Below are positions 9,790 through 17,174 of a DNA stretch of 32,137 nucleotides, piece by piece. Below the pieces are notes generated by a model. That model was not told the DNA's origin and did not search any database. It saw only the letters and a program-made list of their open reading frames with translations. The stretch lies in the NCBI RefSeq assembly GCF_004359965.1, contig NZ_SMRQ01000030.1, positions 1 to 32,137 on the forward strand. The letters are read 5' to 3'. The DNA is from Cognatilysobacter segetis. Lineage in GTDB: Bacteria; Pseudomonadota; Gammaproteobacteria; Xanthomonadales; Xanthomonadaceae. Made by a program: the position numbers and the translations under genes. Position 1 is the stretch's first letter. Each line of letters opens with the position of its first letter.

Positions 9790-9821
9790 ACGACAACGGC
9801 GCCCTCGGGCGCCGTTGTCGT
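9790..9821. terminator. Strong bidirectional hairpin between DUF5916 gene and ubiE
   Basis: ACGACAACGGCGCC (9790-9803) pairs perfectly with GGCGCCGTTGTCGT (9808-9821): a 14-bp stem closed by the stable tetraloop CTCG. It lies 31 bases after the DUF5916 stop and 35 bases from the ubiE stop, exactly where a shared terminator for two convergent genes is expected. Only short T stretches flank it. Confidence 0.8.
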
Positions 9822-9856
9822 TCACGCAGCCGAGGGCGCGCGGCCCATCGCCGGCG

Positions 9857-10615
9857 TCAGGCCTTGTAGCCCGTGTGGATCGCGACGATGCCGGCCGACA
9901 GGTTGCGATACGACGTACGCACGAAGCCGGCCGCATCCATCATCGCCTGCAGCTCGCGCTGGGGCGGATGCTTGCGGATGCTTTCGGCGAGGTAGCGATA
10001 GCTGCCCTCGTCGCCCGCGATCATCGAGCCGAGCTTGGGCAGCACGTTGAACGAGTGGAAGTCGTAGAGCGGGCGGAACCAGTCGGCCGTGACCTGCGAG
10101 AACTCGAGCACGCGCGCCTGCCCGCCCGGCCGCAGCACGCGCAGCATCTCGCGCAGCGCCGCGTCCTTGTCGGTGACGTTGCGCAGGCCGAACGCGATCG
10201 TGACGAGGTCAAAGCGCGCGTCGGGGAACGGCAGCGCCTGCGCATTGCACTGCACCCAGTCGAGGCCACGGACCAGGCCGCGGTCGGTCAGCCGGTCGCG
10301 GCCGACGCGCAGCATGTCGCCGTTGATGTCGCCGACGACCACCTCGCCCGCCTCGCCCACGCGGTCCTTCAGCAGCACGGCGATGTCGCCGGTGCCGCCG
10401 GCGAGGTCGAGCACGCGGTCGCCGCGCTTGGCCTGCGCGGTGGCCACGAAGTAGCGCTTCCACACGCGGTGGATGCCGAACGACATCAGGTCGTTCATGA
10501 CGTCGTACTTCTGCGCGACCGACGAGAACACCTCGCCGACGAGCTTCTGCTTCTCGCCGACGGGGACGTCGCGATAGCCGAAATGGGTGGTGCCGGGACG
10601 CGGGTCTTCGCTCAT
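9857..10615 (-). CDS. ubiE: UbiE ubiquinone/menaquinone biosynthesis C-methyltransferase
   Basis: SAM-dependent C-methyltransferase of the ubiquinone pathway (and of menaquinone where present), methylating the quinone ring precursor. The 252-residue product equals the usual family length. THFGYRDVPVGEK at the N-terminus, VFSSVAQKYDVMNDLMSFGIHRVWK, the SAM-binding motif VLDLAGGTGDIA (68-79), DLVTIAFGLRNVTD and the C-terminal LSAGIVAIHTGYKA are all signature UbiE sequence. The ATG at 10615 has no Shine-Dalgarno sequence; instead an extended -10 element lies six bases before it, suggesting a leaderless transcript. The dehydroquinase-like gene ends 29 bases upstream on the same strand. Confidence 0.97.
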   Translation of the reverse strand: MSEDPRPGTTHFGYRDVPVGEKQKLVGEVFSSVAQKYDVMNDLMSFGIHRVWKRYFVATAQAKRGDRVLDLAGGTGDIAVLLKDRVGEAGEVVVGDINGDMLRVGRDRLTDRGLVRGLDWVQCNAQALPFPDARFDLVTIAFGLRNVTDKDAALREMLRVLRPGGQARVLEFSQVTADWFRPLYDFHSFNVLPKLGSMIAGDEGSYRYLAESIRKHPPQRELQAMMDAAGFVRTSYRNLSAGIVAIHTGYKA

Positions 10616-10621
10616 GGGCCG

Positions 10622-10630
10622 ATTATCGCA
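10622..10630 (-). promoter_or_regulatory. Extended -10 element six bases before the ubiE ATG
   Basis: On the minus strand TGC-GATAAT occupies 10630-10622, an extended -10 (TGn followed by a 5/6 match to TATAAT). Six bases (10621-10616) separate it from the ATG at 10615. Transcription is expected to begin about seven bases after the hexamer, at or next to the A of the start codon. The -35 position (ACGTGA at a 17-base spacer) is poor, which extended -10 promoters tolerate. Confidence 0.55.
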
Positions 10631-10644
10631 CCCGGCGCCGCGGC

Positions 10645-11076
10645 TCACGTCCCGACGCTGAAATCGTTCTCGCATTCGGCGCAGCCCAGCCGCTCGAGCG
10701 CCATGGACATCGCCAGCGTGTAACCCTGCGCGGCGTAGCCGTCGACCACCGCCACACGCGGCCCCGCGCCCGCGGCGACCCGCGGCGACGCCGCGTCGTG
10801 GCCGTCGCCGCGGACCTCGATGTAGGGCACGTCCAGCGACGCCAGCGTGCGCGCGCGGCGCGGGTCGGCGGTCCGCTCGCCGGGGTCGAACAGGATGATG
10901 TCGGCCTGGCCGCGGTCGATGCGGGCGAGCCGCTCGAGCAGCTGGGCCTCGTCCTCGCAGCGTATATGCACCAGCTCCTGCCCGGCACGGGCGGCGCGCT
11001 CGGCCAGCGTGGCGCGCACCCCGCCGGCCTCGGCGGCGCCCACCGCGCCGGGTGCCTCGATCATCACGATCGCCAT
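10645..11076 (-). CDS. Degenerate type II 3-dehydroquinate dehydratase homologue
   Basis: A 143-residue protein, the usual size of AroQ. Order and spacing of segments match type II dehydroquinase: EDEAQLLERL (family SEAQLLDWI), ADIILFDPGE (family VILNAGG), VPYIEVRGDG (family APLIEVHISN) and VVDGYAAQGYTLAM (family GLGIQGYLLAL). Nearly every residue used in catalysis appears replaced or missing: the GPNLNLLG loop is EAPGAVG, the loop with the catalytic Tyr and Arg is shortened, the NxGxxTH Asn and His are changed, the VHISN His is Arg, and the HAREEFR segment is absent. I infer an enzyme-derived protein that no longer makes dehydroshikimate, possibly ligand-binding or structural. AAGGAG ten bases before the ATG at 11076 fixes the start. 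An Ala-rich C-terminus has two Cys (CAEC). Confidence 0.72.
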   Translation of the reverse strand: MAIVMIEAPGAVGAAEAGGVRATLAERAARAGQELVHIRCEDEAQLLERLARIDRGQADIILFDPGERTADPRRARTLASLDVPYIEVRGDGHDAASPRVAAGAGPRVAVVDGYAAQGYTLAMSMALERLGCAECENDFSVGT

Positions 11077-11232
11077 CGATTGCGAACTCCTTCGAGGCGG
11101 CTTCGTCGCGGTCGCGTCGATCACGTCCGCCTCGTACACCGAGACGTTAGGCAGCGCGATGTCGACGCAGCATCCAGCCACGCGCGTGGCGGCGCGTCGA
11201 TTCACGAATGCGACAGCTGCAACCTGTCCGGT

Positions 11233-11706
11233 TCAGCCCGGGCCGACCGGTTTGGTCACCATCAGCGCGAAGATCGCGATCACGGCGAGGAACGCGGGCC
11301 AGCCCAGCACGAACCACCAGCGCATGGTGCGCATGTACGCCGGTGGCAACGGCTCGCCCGCATCGGCCGCGATGCGCGCGAGGTCGCGCGCGCGGATCTG
11401 CAGCCAGACCACCGGCAGCCAGCACGCGCCGACCAGCACGAACAGCACCACCGCGGCGCCGATCCAGAACGTCGAGTAGGGCGCGCCCATCGCATGCACC
11501 ATCCACGCGCCGGTGGCGAACTGCACGACCACCGCGGGCGCGGTGAAGATCGAATCGGCGATGACCACCACGCGCGCGGTCCGCGCGATGTGGCGCGCGT
11601 CGCCGGTCAGGTGCGCCATCCACATGAAGAACGCGATCCCGAGCCCGGTGCCGAGCAGCAGGGTCGAGGAGAGGATGTGGATCCACTTGATCCAGAGGTA
11701 GTCCAT
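11233..11706 (-). CDS. DUF2269 family integral membrane protein
   Basis: A 157-residue membrane protein with four hydrophobic helices. The opening MDYLWIKWIHILSSTLLLG, followed by an early Trp/His pair, and the later WMVHAMGAP and LGWPAFLAVIAIFALMV segments fit DUF2269, a family of predicted inner-membrane proteins of unknown function. The His residues in the first helices are conserved in the family and could bind a cofactor, but this is inference. The start is ATG 11706, with GGAG ten bases before; a longer in-frame start lacks support. It is divergent from the DUF6328-like membrane gene, with 88 bases between the starts. Confidence 0.8.
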   Translation of the reverse strand: MDYLWIKWIHILSSTLLLGTGLGIAFFMWMAHLTGDARHIARTARVVVIADSIFTAPAVVVQFATGAWMVHAMGAPYSTFWIGAAVVLFVLVGACWLPVVWLQIRARDLARIAADAGEPLPPAYMRTMRWWFVLGWPAFLAVIAIFALMVTKPVGPG

Positions 11707-11794
11707 GGCGCGCTCCGGTTTGCGTGAATGCTCGCATGCCCGCGCTGACGTCGCCGCCACGCGGACGCGACGACCCTAGCGGCAGGAGGACCCC

Positions 11795-12286
11795 ATGCCC
11801 CACCACCGATTGGAAGGCGCCGAGGCGCTCTCGCTGACCAAGGCCGCCGACACGCTGATCGAGGAATGCCGCATGGTGCTGCCCGGCGTGCAGGCGCTGT
11901 TCGGGTTCCAGCTCATCGCGGTCTTCAGCGAGCGCTTCGACACCGCGCTGACGGCGAGCGAGAAGCTGCTGCACCTGGGCTCGATCGTGCTGGTCGGCCT
12001 GGCGATCGCGCTGATCATGACGCCGGCGGCCTATCACCGGGTCACCTCGCCGGATCGCGTCTCGGCGCACTTCATCCGCCTGTCCACGCGCCTGCTGATG
12101 GCCGGGATGCCCATCCTGATGGTCGCGCTGACGATGGATGCCTACCTCGTCGGCCGGCTCATCGGCGGCAGCACCGCCGCGGCGGCGACCGCCGCGGTGC
12201 TGCTGGCCGCGTTCGCGGCGTTGTGGATCGCATTGCCGGTGGCGAGCCGCCTGCTGCGGCTCGATCCGTCCTCGCGCGACGCCTGA
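11795..12286 (+). CDS. DUF6328-like four-helix membrane protein
   Basis: A 163-residue protein whose opening LTKAADTLIEECRMVLPGVQALFGFQLIAVF leads into four predicted membrane helices. The early acidic/Cys motif EECRMVLPG followed by QALFGFQL, and a later AAYHRV after the second helix, fit the DUF6328 family; its function is not known. A strong ribosome-binding site, AGGAGG, lies six bases before the ATG. Its stop codon is only seven bases from the end of the convergent hslU gene, and the two stop codons form the ends of a short inverted repeat. Confidence 0.78.
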   Translation: MPHHRLEGAEALSLTKAADTLIEECRMVLPGVQALFGFQLIAVFSERFDTALTASEKLLHLGSIVLVGLAIALIMTPAAYHRVTSPDRVSAHFIRLSTRLLMAGMPILMVALTMDAYLVGRLIGGSTAAAATAAVLLAAFAALWIALPVASRLLRLDPSSRDA

Positions 12287-12296
12287 CGCCGCGTCA
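12284..12296. repeat. Inverted repeat made of two convergent stop codons
   Basis: TGACGC-C-GCGTCA spans 12284-12296. The left TGA is the stop of the DUF6328-like gene and the right TCA is the complement of the hslU stop. One further C-G pair (12283/12297) extends it. It may be a minimal bidirectional 3' hairpin, or chance in a gap of only seven bases. Confidence 0.45.
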
Positions 12297-13685
12297 GAGG
12301 ATGTAGCGCGACAGGTCCGGGTCCTTGACCAGTTCGCCGAGGTGCGCGTCGACGTAGGTGCGATCGATCTCGACCGCCTGGCCGTCGCGGTCGGGCGCCT
12401 CGAAGCTCAGCGAATCGAGCAGGCGCTCGAGCACCGTGTGCAGGCGGCGCGCGCCGATGTTCTCCTGCCGCTCGTTGACGATCGCCGCGAGCTCGGCGAG
12501 GCGCTCCACCGCGTCCGCGGTGAAGCGCAGGTCCACGCCTTCCGTGCGCATCAGCTCGATGTACTGGTAGGTGAGCGAGGCGCGCGGCTCGGTGAGGATC
12601 TTCACGAAGTCGTCCTTGCTCAGCGACGAGAGCTCCACGCGGATCGGGAAACGGCCCTGCAGCTCGGGGATGAGGTCGCTCGGCTTGGCGAGGTGGAACG
12701 CGCCCGAAGCGATGAACAGGATGTGGTCGGTCTTGATCGAGCCGTACTTCGTGCTCACCGTGGAGCCTTCGACCAGCGGCAGAAGGTCGCGCTGCACGCC
12801 CTCGCGCGAGACGTCGCCGCCGGTGATGCCCGACTCGCCGCGCTTGGCGATCTTGTCGATCTCGTCGATGAAGACGATGCCGTGCTGCTCGCAGGCTTCC
12901 ACCGCGGCTTCGCGCACATCGTCCTCGTTGACCAGGCGACCGGCCTCCTCCTCCATCAGCAACGTGCGCGCCGCGGCGATGCTCATGCCGCGGCGGTGCG
13001 TCTTGCTGCCCGCCACCTGCGAGAACATCTGGCGCAGTTGCTGGCCCATTTCCTCCATGCCGGGCGGCGCCATGATGTCGACGCCGACGTTCACGGCGCT
13101 CTCGATCTCGACCTCGCGCTCGTCCAGCGCGCCGCTACGCAGCTGCTTGCGCAGCTTGCCGCGCGTGGCCTCGTACTGGCGCTCCTCCTCGGCCTCGTCG
13201 TCGTGCGCCTGCGTGTCCTCGAAGCCGAACACCGGGCCCTTCTCGCGGCGCGGCAGCAGCACGTCGAGGATGCGTTCCTCGGCACGTTCCTCGGCCTGCG
13301 CGCGCACCTTCTTCTTGGCCTGCTCGCGGTACATCTTGACCGCGGTGTCGGCGAGGTCGCGCACGATCTGCTCGACGTCCTTGCCGACGTAGCCGACCTC
13401 GGTGAAGCGCGTGGCCTCCACCTTCACGAACGGCGCGTTGGCCAGCGTGGCCAGGCGCCGCGCGATCTCGGTCTTGCCGACGCCGGTCGGACCGATCATC
13501 AGGATGTTCTTCGGCATCACCTCGTTGCGCAGCTCCGGCTCGAGCTGCATGCGGCGCCAGCGGTTGCGCAGCGCGATGGCGACGGCGCGCTTTGCGTCGT
13601 GCTGGCCGACGATGTAGCGGTCGAGCTCCTGCACGATCTCGCGCGGGGTCATGGTGGCGCTGGTGGTATCGGGTTTCAGGGGCAT
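12294..13685 (-). CDS. hslU: HslU ATPase subunit of the HslUV protease
   Basis: AAA+ unfoldase that forms a hexameric ring, recognises and unfolds proteins and threads them into HslV. The 463-residue product has [16 protein letters not shown] at the N-terminus, Walker A GPTGVGKT (65-72), a charged intermediate (I) domain about residues 110-240, Walker B IVFIDEID, sensor-2 region [14 protein letters not shown] and the C-terminal tail DLSRYIL that docks into HslV. A second possible start, ATG at 13652, begins MTPREIV and gives 452 residues; neither has a strong ribosome-binding site, so the longer is kept with reservation. It lies 60 bases downstream of hslV in the same operon. Confidence 0.97.
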   Translation of the reverse strand: MPLKPDTTSATMTPREIVQELDRYIVGQHDAKRAVAIALRNRWRRMQLEPELRNEVMPKNILMIGPTGVGKTEIARRLATLANAPFVKVEATRFTEVGYVGKDVEQIVRDLADTAVKMYREQAKKKVRAQAEERAEERILDVLLPRREKGPVFGFEDTQAHDDEAEEERQYEATRGKLRKQLRSGALDEREVEIESAVNVGVDIMAPPGMEEMGQQLRQMFSQVAGSKTHRRGMSIAAARTLLMEEEAGRLVNEDDVREAAVEACEQHGIVFIDEIDKIAKRGESGITGGDVSREGVQRDLLPLVEGSTVSTKYGSIKTDHILFIASGAFHLAKPSDLIPELQGRFPIRVELSSLSKDDFVKILTEPRASLTYQYIELMRTEGVDLRFTADAVERLAELAAIVNERQENIGARRLHTVLERLLDSLSFEAPDRDGQAVEIDRTYVDAHLGELVKDPDLSRYIL

Positions 13686-13745
13686 GGGGCTCGATTCGAT
13701 GGGAGGCGCCCGCGCGGTGCGCGGCGCGAACGGCGGTCGCGGCGG

Positions 13746-14300
13746 TCAGGCCAGCTCTTCGACCACCAGGTTGCGGTTGGTGTAGATGCAGACATCGCCG
13801 GCGATGTTCAGCGCCTCCGTCACGACCGTGCGGGCATCGAGCGTCGTATGCGACATCAGCGCGCGTGCGGCCGACAGCGCATACGGGCCGCCGGAGCCGA
13901 TCGCCACGATGCCGTCCTCGGGCTCGATCACGTCGCCGGTGCCGGAGATGATCAGCGAGGTCTCGCGGTCGGCCACGCACAGCAGCGCCTCGAGCTTTCC
14001 GAGGCGGCGCTCGGTGCGCCAGTCCTTGGCCATCTCGACCGCGGCGCGCGTGAGTTGGCCGTGCTTCTCGAGCTTGGATTCGAACAGCTCGAACAGGGTG
14101 AACGCGTCGGCCGCGGCGCCGGCGAAACCGGCCAGCACCTGGCCGTCGCGGCCGAGGCGGCGCACCTTGCGCGCGTTCGCCTTCATCACCGTGTGGCCGA
14201 GCGTGACCTGGCCGTCGCCACCGACGGCGACGCGGCCGTCGCGACGCACCGACAGGATCGTGGTCGCATGGAAGACGTGAGGGTTGCGGCTGGGGTCCAT
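13746..14300 (-). CDS. hslV: HslV peptidase subunit of the HslUV protease
   Basis: Proteasome-like threonine peptidase that forms a double hexamer and degrades proteins delivered by HslU. The 184-residue product contains [20 protein letters not shown], with Thr13 as the likely N-terminal nucleophile after removal of a 12-residue propeptide ending His-Ala. [35 protein letters not shown] and the C-terminal [16 protein letters not shown] are standard HslV. GGAG lies six bases before the ATG at 14300. The upstream region carries a sigma-32-like promoter and leader stem-loops, consistent with heat-shock control of hslVU. Confidence 0.97.
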   Translation of the reverse strand: MDPSRNPHVFHATTILSVRRDGRVAVGGDGQVTLGHTVMKANARKVRRLGRDGQVLAGFAGAAADAFTLFELFESKLEKHGQLTRAAVEMAKDWRTERRLGKLEALLCVADRETSLIISGTGDVIEPEDGIVAIGSGGPYALSAARALMSHTTLDARTVVTEALNIAGDVCIYTNRNLVVEELA

Positions 14301-14314
14301 CGGATCTCCATGGG

Positions 14315-14350
14315 GCCGGCGGCGCCGGCGCGGGCGGCCGCTCGCGGCCG
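14315..14350 (-). promoter_or_regulatory. Structured 5' leader of hslV: two GC stem-loops
   Basis: GCCGGC (14315-14320) pairs with GCCGGC (14324-14329) around GGC, and CGGCCG (14335-14340) pairs with CGGCCG (14345-14350) around CTCG. Both lie between the candidate heat-shock promoter and the hslV ribosome-binding site. In E. coli an inverted repeat in the hslVU (clpQY) leader is known to stabilise the mRNA; a similar role here is inference, and in such GC-rich DNA short stems also arise by chance. Confidence 0.4.
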
Positions 14351-14361
14351 TCCGATGGAGG

Positions 14362-14387
14362 TGAGGGTGGCGGCGCGCGCGTTCAAG
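14362..14387 (-). promoter_or_regulatory. Sigma-32-like heat-shock promoter for hslVU
   Basis: The minus strand has a perfect CTTGAA (14387-14382), the sigma-32 -35 core, followed after 14 bases by CCCTCA (14367-14362), a partial match to the C-rich -10 element CCCCAT. Transcription would begin about 55 bases before the hslV ATG. hslVU is a classical heat-shock operon, which supports the call; the -10 is imperfect. Confidence 0.5.
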
Positions 14388-14479
14388 GCGCGCGAGGACG
14401 CGGAAGCGGCACAGCGGTCGCGTCAGCCCCGGCGCGCGTGGCCGCGGCGTGGCCGCGTGCATGCCGCACCGCGCGAGCG

Positions 14480-15412
14480 TCAGTCCCCGGCGGCGTCCGG
14501 CGCGCGCGTGCGCCGCGCGCGCGGATGCGCCGCGTCGTAGACCTTGGCGAGGTGCTGGTAGTCGAGATGCGTGTAGATCTGCGTGGTCGACAGGTCGGCA
14601 TGGCCGAGCAGCTCCTGCACGCCGCGCAGGTCGCCGGACGATTCGAGGATGTGGCTCGCGAACGAGTGCCGCAGCATGTGCGGATGCACCTGCTTGAACA
14701 GGCCCTGCCGCTCGGCGAGCTGGCGCACGCGCAGCTGCACCGCGCGTGGCGTGATCGGCGCGCCGCCGCGGCCGGGGAATACCGGGTCCTCGTGCTTCGC
14801 GCCCGTCGACGCACGCCACTCGCCCAGCACGGCGCGTGCATGCGAGCCGATCGGCACCACGCGTTCGCGCCGGCCCTTGCCATGCACGGTCACCAGGCCG
14901 TCGTCGAGGTCGACCTGCGCCCAGCGCAGGCCGCAGAGTTCCGACAGGCGCAGGCCGGAGGAATAGAACAGCTCGAGCACCGCGCGGTCGCGCAGGCCCA
15001 GCGGCGCGTCGACCGGCGTTTCGACCAGCGTCTTCGCCTCGTCCGGATCGAGCACCTTGGGCAGCTTGCGCGGCGCCTTCGGCGCGCGCAGGCCGGCGAC
15101 CGGATTGGCCGCGACACGCCCGTGGCGCAGCATCCAGCCGTAGAAGCTGCGGCAGGCCGACAGGCGTCGCTGCAGCGTCTTCGGCGCGCAACCGCGGCGG
15201 TGCTCGTCGGCGATGAAGGCGCGCAGCTGCGCGCCGTCGAGCGCGTCGATCGCGGTGTCGCGCGGCGCCGCCCACGCGGCCAGCGCGGCGAGGTCGCGGC
15301 GGTAGGCGTCGAGCGTGTGCGCCGACACCTGCCGCTCGCCGGACAGGTGCGCGAGGAAGGCCTCGACGGACGCCGGCACCACCGCCGGCGCGGGCGTGGC
15401 GTCAGTCGACAT
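14480..15412 (-). CDS. xerC: XerC site-specific tyrosine recombinase
   Basis: Tyrosine recombinase that with XerD resolves chromosome dimers at dif. The 310-residue product has an N-terminal SAM-like core-binding domain (about 12-100) and a catalytic domain with all conserved residues: Arg155 in [12 protein letters not shown], Lys179 in HGKGRRER, His245 and Arg248 in [12 protein letters not shown], His271 in ELLGHADL and the nucleophile Tyr280 in [15 protein letters not shown] ribosome-binding site precedes the ATG, and the gene start overlaps the end of the DUF484 gene by 11 bases. Position behind dapF-DUF484 is the classical place for xerC rather than xerD. No integron or phage features surround it. 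It has a short Arg/Ala-rich C-terminal tail. Confidence 0.95.
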   Translation of the reverse strand: MSTDATPAPAVVPASVEAFLAHLSGERQVSAHTLDAYRRDLAALAAWAAPRDTAIDALDGAQLRAFIADEHRRGCAPKTLQRRLSACRSFYGWMLRHGRVAANPVAGLRAPKAPRKLPKVLDPDEAKTLVETPVDAPLGLRDRAVLELFYSSGLRLSELCGLRWAQVDLDDGLVTVHGKGRRERVVPIGSHARAVLGEWRASTGAKHEDPVFPGRGGAPITPRAVQLRVRQLAERQGLFKQVHPHMLRHSFASHILESSGDLRGVQELLGHADLSTTQIYTHLDYQHLAKVYDAAHPRARRTRAPDAAGD

Positions 15413-16073
15413 ACCTCGTCAACGCGGCGCCGAAGGCCTCGCCCATCATGCGCAGGAACAGCGTGCCCATGCCGGGGTAGAAGCGGTTGGGATCGCGGCT
15501 GCCGACCGCGACCATGGCCAGCCCCTGCGCGGAGAACAGCGCGGTGGACTGCACGTCGTCGACGTGGTCGCCGAAGAGCACGTCCTGCTTGGCCGGCTGC
15601 AGGCGCCCGCACAGCGGCTCGTCGCCGGCGAGGAAATCGGCGAACGCCTTGAAGCGCAGGTCGCCGGGGCCGATCACGTCGAGCCAGTCGCTGGGCTCCA
15701 CGCCCGCGATCGGCCGCAGCAGCACGATGCGTACGACGTCGCCGTTGAAGTCCTCGGCGAGCGACGCGGCCATCGCGGTGAGCGTGTCGGCCGCGTTCGT
15801 CTGCCGCATCAGGCCGAGCGTCAGCTGGTGGATGCGCACCGACAGCCGCTCGTTCTCCTGCGCATTCGCGAACAGCTCGTGCAGGCGGCGCGTGAGTTCG
15901 CGGTTCTTCTCGCGCAGCACCTCGAGCTGGTAGCTCGCCAGCGACGCGGCCGGGCCGGTTTCGCGCGGCACCACCAGCGAGCCGGCCAGGTCCGGGAACT
16001 GGCGCAGGAACTCGGGATGGCGGCGCAGCCAGGCGGCGATCTCGTGCGCGCCCAGCTTGTCGGTGTCGGTCAT
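15402..16073 (-). CDS. DUF484 family protein (YigA-like)
   Basis: A 223-residue cytoplasmic protein with the DUF484 layout: an N-terminal helical part ([28 protein letters not shown]), a coiled-coil ([34 protein letters not shown]) and a GAF-like C-terminal domain. The [18 protein letters not shown] ending is characteristic. E. coli YigA is the reference member and its function is unknown. GGAGAG lies before the ATG, which overlaps the dapF stop as ATGA, so translation is coupled to dapF. The 3' end overlaps xerC. Confidence 0.92.
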   Translation of the reverse strand: MTDTDKLGAHEIAAWLRRHPEFLRQFPDLAGSLVVPRETGPAASLASYQLEVLREKNRELTRRLHELFANAQENERLSVRIHQLTLGLMRQTNAADTLTAMAASLAEDFNGDVVRIVLLRPIAGVEPSDWLDVIGPGDLRFKAFADFLAGDEPLCGRLQPAKQDVLFGDHVDDVQSTALFSAQGLAMVAVGSRDPNRFYPGMGTLFLRMMGEAFGAALTRYVD

Positions 16074-16906
16074 GCGATCCACTCTCCTTCGAAGACGAAT
16101 GCGGCCGGGCCGGTCATCGCGACGGTTGCCGCGTCGTCGGGCCAGTCGATGTGCAGCGTGCCGCCGGGCAGTGCGACGTCGACGCCGCGCTCGACCCAGC
16201 CGTCGCGCATCGCCACCACCGCGGCCGCGCAGGCGCCACTGCCGCAGGCGAGCGTCTCGCCGACGCCGCGCTCGTACACGCGCAGGCGCAGGTGGCCGCG
16301 GTCGACGACCTCGACGAAGCCGACGTTGACCGAATCGGGGAACGCGGCGTCGCGCTGCAGCGCGGGACCGAGGCGCTCGACCTCGGCGGCCGCGATGTCG
16401 TCGACGCGGATGACGGCGTGCGGGTTGCCCATCGACACGGCGGAGAACGCGATGGCGTCGCCGTCCACCGCGAGCCGGCAATCGTCGGCGTGCGTGAACC
16501 CGGCGAGGGGGATGCGCGCGGGCTCGAAGTCCGGACGGCCCATATCGAGCCGCACGCGGCCGTCGGCGGTGAATTCGACGGCATGGCGCCCGGCGGGGCT
16601 TTCAACGTCGAAGCGATCCGGCAGCGCCGACCCGCGCGCATCCGCATCGCGCCGCAGCCAGGCCGCGACGCAGCGCGCGCCGTTGCCGCACTGGCCGGCG
16701 CGACTACCGTCGGCATTGAAGATGCCGTAGCGCGCCACGACGCCGGCGGTGGGCGTCGCCTCGATCGTCAGGATCTGGTCGCAGCCGACGCCCGTGTGGC
16801 GGTCGGCGAGCGCACGGCAGAGCGCCGGCGACGGCGCCTCGCGGCCGTCGCGCAGGTCGAGCACGACGAAGTCGTTGCCCGCGCCGTGCATCTTGGAAAA
16901 ACGCAT
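16070..16906 (-). CDS. dapF: DapF diaminopimelate epimerase
   Basis: Cofactor-independent epimerase converting LL- to meso-diaminopimelate for peptidoglycan and lysine. The 278-residue product shows the two-Cys active site: Cys73 in GQCGNGARC and Cys221 in [23 protein letters not shown] at the N-terminus, [23 protein letters not shown] and GVGETLACG are DapF signatures. It begins six bases after the lptM stop and overlaps DUF484 by four bases, in the conserved lptM-dapF-DUF484-xerC order. Confidence 0.97.
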   Translation of the reverse strand: MRFSKMHGAGNDFVVLDLRDGREAPSPALCRALADRHTGVGCDQILTIEATPTAGVVARYGIFNADGSRAGQCGNGARCVAAWLRRDADARGSALPDRFDVESPAGRHAVEFTADGRVRLDMGRPDFEPARIPLAGFTHADDCRLAVDGDAIAFSAVSMGNPHAVIRVDDIAAAEVERLGPALQRDAAFPDSVNVGFVEVVDRGHLRLRVYERGVGETLACGSGACAAAVVAMRDGWVERGVDVALPGGTLHIDWPDDAATVAMTGPAAFVFEGEWIA

Positions 16907-16912
16907 CGCGGC

Positions 16913-17155
16913 TTACGGGTGCGGCGGCGCGCTCGGTGGCGTCGCGGCATCGCCCGCCTCGCTGGCATCGCCCTGCGGCGGCGTGCTGTTCTGCTGGTCG
17001 TTGAGCGTCTCCGGCGTCGGCGTGGCCGGCGGCGGCGACTCGACCGGCGGCGCCTGCTCCGGCGGCGGCGCGGTGGGCAGCACGAGCGGGCCCTTGTTGC
17101 CGCAGGCGGCGAGACCGAGGGACAGGAGGACGACGGCGAGGAGGCGTGGCTTCAT
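16913..17155 (-). CDS. lptM: LptM (YifL-like) small lipoprotein
   Basis: An 80-residue lipoprotein with signal peptide and lipobox LAAC, followed immediately by GNKGPLVLP, the near-invariant LptM/YifL motif. In E. coli LptM helps assemble and oxidise the LptDE lipopolysaccharide translocon at the outer membrane. Only about 12 residues after the Cys are conserved; the rest here is a Pro/Ala/Glu-rich disordered tail of about 50 residues, longer than in E. coli. The ATG has no Shine-Dalgarno sequence, and TACACT lies exactly six bases before it. It heads the dapF operon. Confidence 0.92.
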   Translation of the reverse strand: MKPRLLAVVLLSLGLAACGNKGPLVLPTAPPPEQAPPVESPPPATPTPETLNDQQNSTPPQGDASEAGDAATPPSAPPHP

Positions 17156-17161
17156 GCGGCG

Positions 17162-17167
17162 AGTGTA
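17162..17167 (-). promoter_or_regulatory. -10-like element six bases before the lptM ATG
   Basis: On the minus strand TACACT (17167-17162) matches TAxAxT of the -10 consensus and is separated from the ATG at 17155 by six bases. With no ribosome-binding site present, a leaderless transcript starting at or next to the A of ATG is suggested. A clear -35 is not visible; TCGACC lies further upstream at a spacing of 20. Confidence 0.42.
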
Positions 17168-17174
17168 GCCTGCG

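Noticed and set aside
8009-10723. Open frame of 904 codons on the plus strand overlapping DUF5916 and ubiE
   Set aside because: Out of frame with the DUF5916 gene and antisense to ubiE; Arg/Pro-rich, no motifs.
10645-11205. Longer N-terminal version (186 residues) of the dehydroquinase-like protein
   Set aside because: The extra 43 residues do not match the family, and AAGGAG sits correctly before the ATG at 11076.
12138-14540. Open frame of 800 codons on the plus strand
   Set aside because: Antisense to hslU and hslV; His/Arg/Val/Asp-rich shadow translation with no recognisable domain.
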